64,000 nucleotides of DNA, taken from contig NC_030678.2 in NCBI RefSeq assembly GCF_000004195.4, forward strand, positions 80,078,904 through 80,142,903, read 5' to 3'. The position numbers and the translations under genes are program-made. Position 1 is the first letter of the stretch. Each line of letters starts with the position of its first letter. The stretch is from Xenopus tropicalis. Its lineage: Eukaryota; Chordata; Amphibia; Anura; Pipidae. Below the pieces are notes generated by a model that saw only the letters and a program-made list of their open reading frames with translations, did no database searches and was not told where the DNA came from. Below are positions 56,515-64,000 of this stretch, piece by piece.

Positions 56515-56702
56515 ACTGTAGCACCGGTATGATAATTCTGGCTCTTCACACTTTGCCAGCCAGCCCGACTTTAGTGTCATTTAGACATTTAGACCCTACC
56601 GTGAGGGGTTTCCTTCCAATGTGGATTCCACACAGACTTTCTAAATTGAAAATTTAGAAAGTCTTTACATGTGGAGCAATACTGCTACAACATGACAGTG
56701 CA

Positions 56703-57455
56703 CAAAGACCTAAATGGTGGATCAAGGGAAAGGATGTAAAAGGGTAATATTTACTGATATATATATTCCAGTTTGGCTAGCGCATTTAATAGGTCACATA
56801 AACTATCTGTTGGTTAAGTATTCATTCTGGGGGTATAGATTTTCTTTAAGTATGCATGCTTCTATAAAGTGATGTATTAATGAGCAATTTTGACATATTT
56901 ACAGGTTGAAAACAATATCAGAGAGGTGAGACCTCTCCTGGCATACACTATATGGGTAGTAGCATACACTTACCCGTTAATCTAAGTAGTAGTGGTGCTT
57001 TATTAATATATCAGCTCTTTTATCCTATTTATATTAAATATGAAAGGCAGCAGAATAAGGTTGTAACAAATGCTTAAAGGTCCAAGATTCAGGGCAATAA
57101 CGCTTACAGTTCCAGTTCAGGCACAGGGCAAGTCAGTGGCCTAAAATACTTCAGTTGCCTATGGTGATACTGTACCACGTGTGCATTGTAGCCTCCAGTT
57201 CTAAAGCAAAAAGAAAACTTTACATCTCCACATTGGCAACTTCCCACTTTGCCTCAGGTTGTTTGTTGTTTCTTATCTCCATCCAAGGCCTTAACTTGCC
57301 TATAATTCTATATGAATATACCAGCTTTGGAACTGCCATGGGCTAAATACATTTCAGCAGGAAAAGAAAGGGAATATTTGGCAGTTGCCATGTCCGGTCC
57401 GCAGAACTGGGCACACATCACCCGTTAGGAGATAATTGGGAGATAGAAAACATTA
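56703..57455. other. unassigned sequence
   Basis: No element recognised. Confidence 0.45.
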
Positions 57456-57682
57456 AGGGGCTTATTTATTATGCTTTTTAAAAAATGCTGACAAAAATCA
57501 CCACACATTGCCAGGGTCCACTGTGAAAAACACGGTGGAATTTTTTTTTATTTCTTCTCTTAGAACTTATATAAAAACTGTTGTTTAGATGGCGAAATTT
57601 GCCATATTTTTTATATAGCTGTAAGAAAAGAACAGAAGCCATCAGTTTTGTTTGACCTTTAAATATTTATTATGCTTACCTT
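57456..57682. mobile_element. AT-rich palindromic MITE
   Basis: Left ggggcttatttattatgctt and right taaatatttattatgctta. The centre is palindromic (cttatataaaaactg..., ...atggcgaaatttgccat..., ...tatatagctgtaag). Non-coding. Confidence 0.5.
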
Positions 57683-57769
57683 AAAGGTGGAGCTCACGTT
57701 TTTATTTACACTCTTTAACATTGCATCTGCCCACCTTATTAGCACTCTTCAAATAATTCACTGTACAGT

Positions 57770-57992
57770 ACCTAACAAGATGTATTGACTTCTTCTGCAG
57801 TAATCATTAAGATGCTTTGTCTCTCAGGGGAAATATTGACCTTAGTTTTGACTCTGTCACTGTTTACAACTTTGGTCAATAAATCTTCATGTTTACCTTC
57901 AAGAAAAGAAACAAAAAGAGCCCAAGTACTTTTGGGACATTGTTCTTTATTAACAAAGTTGGGGTTTGACAAAGAAATATTAAATATGGTAT
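57770..57992. other. region open on both strands, unrecognised
   Basis: On + an acceptor-like cttcttctgcag (57789-57800) is followed by about 190 open bases (KETKRAQVLLGHCSLLTKLG) to an aatatg-gtatat donor-like site. On - the same DNA is open as CPKSTWALFVSFLEG next to a gaag-gtaaac donor-like site. No family recognised on either strand; chance is likely. Confidence 0.15.
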
Positions 57993-58007
57993 ATACATAT
58001 ACTATAA

Positions 58008-58031
58008 TAGATATATATATATATATATATA
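58008..58031. repeat. short AT microsatellite
   Basis: (ta)n of about 12 units. Confidence 0.85.
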
Positions 58032-58335
58032 CTTAGTTTACAATACTTGACTACTTGACACAGTATTTCCTGCAAATACTGATAAGAAAATCGTGTTACT
58101 AAAATGCAAGCTGAGAGCTGAAATGGCTAAATACAGCTAAACAGTTGATGCAAAACATCCAAATGATACTGCTGAATAATAATTCCTTTCATTTGTGTCT
58201 GCATATAAAGTTGTATATACATTTTCAGCATGCTTGTTAAGCTCCTAGATGTTAGATCTGTGTGTGAAGTATATAATACTGTATGAGAAGGTAAGTATAA
58301 TGGAGTGTCATAACATTGTCCTTTCTGGCTGGAGT

Positions 58336-58892
58336 ACAGGTATGGGTTCTGTTATCCCAAAACGCTTTGTCCAAAAAGATCAAAATTATGGGAAAGCCAT
58401 CTCCCATAGACTTCCATTTATTGGAGGCAAAACAATCCTATTGGGTTTATTTAAATTATGTTTTAGTACTATTAAGATGTCAGTTGGGCAGCATTAAGCT
58501 GATAGGAGACATTACGTTATATGTGAAATCTCATGATGGCTGGACCCGGCCACTACAAATCAGCTAGAGGAAACGGAACAGATTATGGCAAAAAAAAAGA
58601 TTGTATCTCCTATGCTTATTAGAGTGACTATAATGTGCCTATAAAACAGATACCATATTGTATCTGCCTAGATGTGCCTTTTTCGCCCTACTGCTCAAAA
58701 GTCCATGTTGGGTTTATATGAAGTATTTTTATTGTTTTATTAAAATGGAAAATTGATAAATAAAGAATATACAAAAAGAAAAAAAACAGATTTCTCAGCA
58801 GACTTAAGGCATGGAGATCCAAGTTACAGAAAGATGACTATCCAGAAAACCCCCAGTCCTGAACATTCTCAATAACAGGTCCCATACCTATA
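58336..58892 (-). mobile_element. family A MITE split by a LINE end
   Basis: Left part 58336-58475 (acaggtatgggttctgttat, ggaggcaaaacaatcctatt) and right part 58792-58892 (cagacttaaggcatggagat, aataacaggtcccataccta) together make one copy. The roughly 315 bp between are foreign. Confidence 0.72.
58476..58791 (+). mobile_element. probable 5'-truncated L1 3' end
   Basis: A foreign insert in the family A copy, ending ttttattaaaatggaaaatt, gataaataaagaatatac and an A-rich tail. This matches the form of L1 3' ends. The family A sequence on either side (ttagtactattaag / cagcagacttaag) may be a decayed target duplication. Confidence 0.45.
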
Positions 58893-61114
58893 TATCACCA
58901 ACCCACTTTGATTGTTAGCCTGCTAAGGGGTTGCCTTTTTGAATAATAAACATGCAACATAGACATTACATCAATCCTCTTGCAGTTCTGATATGTCAGG
59001 TTTGGTTGGCAGTGGGTACAGGATTCTGGTAGCATGCCCAAGCTACAGGTATCTGTAGAATACAGTTATGGCATCTGTACTCAATGTCCAGGCTGGTTTA
59101 AATCCATGATTTTCTTATAGCTGTGTGTTTGATTTTATCTGTCTTCTACACTACTGGGTCAAATGTAGACAGAAAATACTGCCATTGTCATTTACACCAG
59201 AGGCTGGTCTTTGGAGAAGAAAGGCTGTTTCATAGTTAAGTGCTTTCACCCATATTAAGGAAAACATTATCAATGTAAAAGGGGGATGGGGCAGCATCTC
59301 TGGGTGCCCCTCCAAAAAGGGAGATTTGCAAGAGTTTCTAGAGACCCTGCCAATTTTCAATATATTCTTGTGCAATTATTTTGATCAATGCTTCAAATAT
59401 AGATAATAGTTGTACAATTGTATTATACACAAAATAATGATTATATTTTTCTTATAGTGTCCATGTTTTGAGAGCATATGCAAGCAACACCCCTCTTCAC
59501 ATGAAATACAGCTTGATATGTCCATCAAGTAGGTTATTATCCATTTTGCATGCATGTGTATCTCACTATGGGGCCTGCATCCCTACTTGGATAAAGCTGT
59601 GTTTTGTTTTTTTTAAAGCTGGCCCAGGCTTAAACAGACTGCGGACTAAACATATGGTTCTCAAGGAAGCTAACACCAGAGGTGTGATGTCAGTGGCTTC
59701 AGGGAGTGTACCTTTCACCCATACAAGCAGAGAAAACATACTGACAGGTGTACATCCCTGCCAGCTGTCACACAAGACTGATTGCACAAATGCTATTGTG
59801 CTGATTAAATTCATCCAAAAGATGCTGTTCTACAGTCATCTGAACAGCTGATACAGAGGCCTATGTGACTCTTATATATTGGTCCTTTAAATGGTATTAT
59901 ACTAGATTATGTATTTGCCATTACCATGTAATTCAAAATACTGTTCATTTCAGATATAACTCAAACTAAGAAACCCTCTGCAAAATAAGAAGAGACGTTT
60001 TAATAATGTACTTACTAACTGAACCATGTTAACAGTTTACTCATATTCATAGACCCTTCTCAATGATGATTTTTTTAGACTGCATGGCAAATATTTCCTG
60101 TTGATACATGCTATTAAGGAATAGATGATATTTTAAGTACAATCTGAAAGTTTACCAAACATACCATAGTAGAAATTAATACAAAGCAGTCTTTAGGTGT
60201 CAAAGAAGAAGCAGGCTCCTAGGTTCATCATATACCTGGAGTACAGCAGTACTACCTGCTAGATAGGAAACGGAATAGAACTTCAAGATGGTGAAAGTAG
60301 AGCAAGATGAAGACCATAATACTTTAGTACAGTGTTGCTCAACCTCTACCTTTTTGTGGATTACAGCTCCCAACACCCCCAACTGGCCCCTAAGCACTCT
60401 ATTAGAGCATGCGTAGCAGAGCAGGTCATTCTGCGTTAGCAAAAAAACCTGAATGATTACGGTCACTTAAGGCATATATAGATACGTGTATATCTACATA
60501 TTTGTGCCAATAATTCTCTTCCTGTCTACCTATTCTGTCCTCATCCTTACTATTCTAAATCCTGGCACTTACAAAATAAATAGGAAGATCTGCTTCTTTG
60601 GACAGATTGCATTAAGCCAAACTGATGATTCTGTTCAGCCTCATACAGAAGGGTCATATAAACAGCCCCACAGCAGACCAGATGTACTGTGACCACTGCC
60701 ATATATTCAATATACAGGGAAACAGAATGAGTTTCACCCACATTTCTAAATTTTTGACATTGTAACATTGCTCCACTGACTTTGTTAGGTATATATTTAG
60801 CAGTAGAAACATTAATGTTCAAGGACCTATATAAATTCGGTAACTTAGTTAATAATAGGCAAACATAATTCAGACAGCATTTGTATTTCTATTCAATTAT
60901 ATTCATTCAAAAAACGTGAAAGCCCTATTTTACTCAAATAACAAAACCTTAAATCCAAAATTATGTATCCAGAACTTGTGCTTTACTAACCCAGATGCAA
61001 AAATTCAAGCTTTCAGACAGCCTGTTTCAATTCTATTAAATCTCATCAGTGCAAGATACTGGAAAATGGTCATATTTCATGTATGGCTCTAAAACTTAGG
61101 TTGTATATGTGCTA
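58893..61114. other. unassigned sequence
   Basis: About 2.2 kb with no element named. A cagtgttgctcaacctcta / ttacagctcccaac motif at 60331-60375 recalls dispersed repeats. The frame at 59468-59851 (127 codons) has no motif. Confidence 0.4.
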
Positions 61115-61450
61115 GATGCAGCCTATTTGAAAGTTAATAAACTTTCAAATTGAACTTTAGCAAATTTGAATTAATTTCTTAAATTTATTAAGAGAAAAAA
61201 TTTTAAAATTAAAAATTCACCATCCTAAAAGTTGTAGAGTTCACCTAAAAGTTAATGCCAATTGTATTAGCAAAATTAGAATGTGATTTCACTGCATTCA
61301 AGTTGACTTTTCATGCAGTCAAGCTTTTAAAATTTGAGTATTATAATAAATAAGCACACATTTATTTTCCCGTTTTTATGTTAATTTTCAAATTAGAAAA
61401 CACTCAAATTCAAAAATTAGATTTTTGGTCAAATTTGATTTTTGGTAAAT
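61115..61450. repeat. AT-rich palindromic repeat remnant
   Basis: Many short inverted words (tgaaagttaataaactttca; aatttgaatt...; tttttggtcaaatttgattttt), similar in texture to 4702-4959 and 52520-52715. Confidence 0.4.
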
Positions 61451-61854
61451 TAACTTTCCCATGTTGGGGTAAAACTGAAAAGTATGTGTTGGAGCAAAAT
61501 GGCAAAAAATGGACTAAAAAAAAAAAACACTGGAAGTATTAACTGCTTACAGTGATGAAAAAAGAGCAGATTTGCAGGTTCTCTGCAGGATTCCTATTAT
61601 TTGATTTGGTATCTTGGATAACATTGTCTGGGTCTTCCTGGGATTTGATATATTAGACCACACAAAGGTTTACTGGTCTGTGGTACTGAATCCAGTGGAT
61701 TTGGTCAATATCAATATAATACTGATATCAATCCAATACACATGGAAGCCCTTTTCAAGGAGATCAATCAAAGATTGATTACATTTTATTGTAACAAGTC
61801 AGTCCAATAATTTATTGATAAATTTAATAGCATTTTATTGATAGACCTTTTTTT
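61451..61854. other. unassigned sequence
   Basis: Nothing recognisable. Confidence 0.4.
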
Positions 61855-62584
61855 ACCATGAGCAACATGTAAATATAAAAGAAGTTGGGGAGCAGCTCAG
61901 TCAGGATAAAAGTTCCTAGGGGTGCCCAGTAAGGGCTATTGATTGGTTATTTGGTAGCCCAATGTGTACTGGCAAACTATAGCAGGCTTTGTTTGGCACT
62001 ACAGATGGGGGCAGATTTACTAATCCACAAATCCGAATCCCGAATGGGAAAAAATCAGATTGGAAATGAATATTTTGCGACTTTTTCGTATTTTTTTGTG
62101 ATTTTTTTTTGGTGCCGTTGCGACTTTTTCGTCAATTGTCGTGACTTTTACGTAGCCGTTACGACTTGCGCGAAATGTCGCGACTTTTTCGTAGCTGTTA
62201 CGACTTGCGCGAATTGTTGCAACTTTTTTGTATTGAGCGCTAGTAAACGGCGGGCAAACCTTTACGATTTTTTCGCGACGGCTACGAAAAAGTCGCGACA
62301 ATTCGCGCAAGTCGTAACGGCTACAAAAAAGTCGAGACAATTGAAGAAAAAGTCGCAACGGCGACGAAAAAATTGCAAAATACTGATCATTACGAAAAAA
62401 ACGCATTCGGACGCTTTCAATCCGTTCGTGGATTAGTAAATCGGCCCCATGGTCTTTATGCCTCCAAAACTTTCCTTAAAGGTAGAAATTGGAAAAAAAA
62501 CACCTGCTTTGAGGTCGCTGGGAGCAGCATCAAAGGGGTTGGTGAGAAACATGTTAATCATAAGCCACTGGTTGGAGATCACTG
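61855..62584 (+). repeat. family B repeat split by a foldback
   Basis: Left part 61855-62004 (catgagcaacatgtaaatat, aagttcctaggggtgcccag, gtttggcactacag). Right part 62452-62584 (ctttatgcctccaaaacttt, gaggtcgctgggagcagcat, ggttggagatcactgcag). The two parts join in the order seen in intact copies. Confidence 0.85.
62008..62448. mobile_element. CpG-rich foldback nested in family B, ATG target
   Basis: Ends ggggcagatttactaatcca and gattagtaaatcggcccc; atg flanks both sides (62005-62007 and 62449-62451). Arms carry cgcgactttttcgtagctgt and its complement around an agcgctagtaaacggcgggc centre. Open frames across it are by-products of the palindrome. Confidence 0.88.
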
Positions 62585-62785
62585 CAGTACATACATTAAA
62601 AATAATGAATTAATGTATATCGGAAAGTTGCTTTCATTATGCTTAAAACTGTTTTTGAGTGGCGATCTCCTTAATCAATGAATCATTAAACGATCATTAA
62701 CTGAATCAATCATTGTTACTGATATATTAGAACTGATTATTCCATAATCATCAGTAGTCATTAATCATCAGTAGTCAATCATTAT
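62585..62785. other. unassigned sequence
   Basis: Short imperfect repeats of 'atcattaa' and 'catcagtagtca'; otherwise nothing recognised. Confidence 0.45.
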
Positions 62786-63113
62786 ACAGGTATGGGACCT
62801 GTTATCCAGAATGTTCGGGACTTGGGGGTTTCCAGATGGTCTTTCCGTAATTTGGATCTCTACACCCTAAGGCTACTAAAAAAAAACATTTAAAGATGAA
62901 ATAAACTCAGTAGGAGTGTTTTGCTTCCAATAAGGATTACTTATATCTTAGTTGGGATGAAGTACAAGGTACTTTTTTGTTATTTTAGCGAAAAGGGAAA
63001 TCATTTTTAGAAATGTGAAGTTTTTTATTAAAATGGAGTCTGTGGTTGATGGCCTTCCTGTAATTCAAAGCTTTCTGGATAATGGGTTTCCAGATAATGG
63101 ACCCCATGCCTGT
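62786..63113 (+). mobile_element. family A MITE, full length
   Basis: Left end acaggtatgggacctgttat and right end ggaccccatgcctgta, with the whole core (ccgtaatttggatctctaca, ccaataaggattacttatat). Close in structure to the copy at 383-712. Confidence 0.88.
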
Positions 63114-63128
63114 ATATGTCCTGAACAC

Positions 63129-63497
63129 TAATGATGAGCAAATCTGTCCCGTTTCGCTTCGCCGGAAAATTCACGAATCTTTCAAAAGATTTGTGAAACG
63201 GCAAAAATGTTGTGCGGCAAAAAAATGTCGCCTGCGACTTTTCTTTTGACGCCCACAACTATTCTTTTGATGCCCGCGACTTTTCTTTTGACGCCTGTGA
63301 CTATTCTTGCATCAATTTTTGGACACATGACTATTCTTTTGATGTCCGCAACTATTCTTGGAAAATTTTTGGACGCGCAACTATACTTGCGACAATTTTT
63401 GGACGTGTGACTATTCTTGCAACAATTTTTGGATGCACGACTATTCTTGCGACAATTTTTGGATGTGAATCCATGCCTGGTATTTTGCCCATCACTA
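63129..63497. mobile_element. hAT MITE with 8-bp target duplication and internal minisatellite
   Basis: ctgaacac is duplicated at 63121-63128 and 63498-63505. Ends taatgatgagcaaatctgtc and ttttgcccatcacta match the family at 18391-18694. The interior 63230-63470 is a tandem array: gactattcttttgatgcccg-type units (about 20 bp), then acgactattcttgcgacaat with tttttggacg (about 30 bp). Confidence 0.92.
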
Positions 63498-63505
63498 CTG
63501 AACAC

Positions 63506-64000
63506 ATTTTGTCTGGTTATTTTTAATGTGAGGGTGAAACAACAATTATAAAAAAAAATTCCCAGGAATTAGCAGATAATTTATATTTAAGTCTTTAATA
63601 AATATAGATATAAATACAATATTGAAAAAAGGCTTCTTTTTCTTTACAGACCAAGAAGGCAAGATCTCAATAAATGGCTGCAAACAAATAAAACATTGCT
63701 AAATAGGAACGCACATTGTTTCTTCATTTAGTCGGTTATATGTAAGATTTAAAAGACGGAAAAAAAAAGACAGAAAAGAGGAATTACAAATGCTGGCATA
63801 TATCTAAACTTTGATATCATAACAAAGATGATTATAATACACCTTCAACCTTTATAAAAGTAGATATTTTAACAGTAGTATAAAAAGATAATAAAACCAA
63901 TTAACGGTGGGGTGGGCCAAGATTTACCGGAATGAAATGTTAAACAGTGTAACCTTGCCAAATTGCCAAGTTTGGATTGAATCATTTAACTTACAGGGTC
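63506..64000. other. unassigned sequence
   Basis: AT-rich, no element or exon recognised up to the end of the window. Confidence 0.45.

Larger units (their letters stand above)
55495..56697 (-). mobile_element. probable solo LTR with 5-bp target duplication, carrying a LINE end
   Basis: Ends tgtcagg (left) and catgaca (right), a TGTCA...TGACA pair. gtgca is duplicated at 55490-55494 and 56698-56702. On the minus strand a TATA-like ataaaaaggg lies near 56438-56447 and ATTAAA at 56222-56227, in U3-to-R order. The CR1/L2-like fragment 55659-56046 is inside, leaving about 815 bp of LTR. No second LTR or internal gene. Confidence 0.68.

Noticed and set aside
59468..59851. 127-codon + strand frame
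   Set aside because: No motif, no splice context, composition like random AT-rich sequence.
61939..62436. Long frames on both strands
   Set aside because: They lie across the foldback arms; the paired frames are mirror images of the palindrome.

Overview
The window looks like vertebrate, non-coding genomic DNA, most likely from a pipid frog (Xenopus). It is AT-rich, has no convincing complete gene, and is dominated by dispersed elements. Several of these I recognise from Xenopus sequence: short palindromic DNA elements with 8-bp hAT-type or TTAA-type target sites, the element with acaggtatggg...cccatacctgta ends, and the 'gtgagcaacatgttgctca' element. The species assignment rests on remembered repeat families and was not searched. 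Family labels A, B, C below are mine.

Layout. 0-14 kb: family A copies, an LTR-free stretch with palindromic MITEs, and a precise 452-bp hAT MITE (8905-9356). 14.2-18.4 kb: the only part with exon-like open frames bounded by plausible splice signals, on both strands; none was recognised. 18.4-26.4 kb: a hAT MITE with perfect 8-bp duplication, a 380-bp multi-hairpin element and a solo LTR. 26.5-28.5 kb: a 5'-truncated L1 LINE with a 20-bp target duplication. 31-38 kb: a second solo LTR, minisatellites, a CR1/L2-like LINE 3' end, and two CpG-rich foldback elements, one a mosaic of two families. 38.3-48 kb: mostly unassigned, with a decayed CR1/L2-like copy, a 528-bp foldback and a TTAA-type MITE. 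48-57 kb: an LTR nested in a hAT MITE, a complete but disabled Tc1-like transposon (50456-52012), and an LTR carrying a LINE fragment. 57-64 kb: nested family A and B copies, a foldback and a hAT MITE with an internal minisatellite.

No host gene can be named. All recognisable protein-coding sequence belongs to mobile elements (L1 ORF2, CR1/L2-like ORF2, Tc1-like transposase), and every copy is truncated or broken. Long repeat-poor stretches between elements may include conserved non-coding DNA, but only cross-species alignment could show that.
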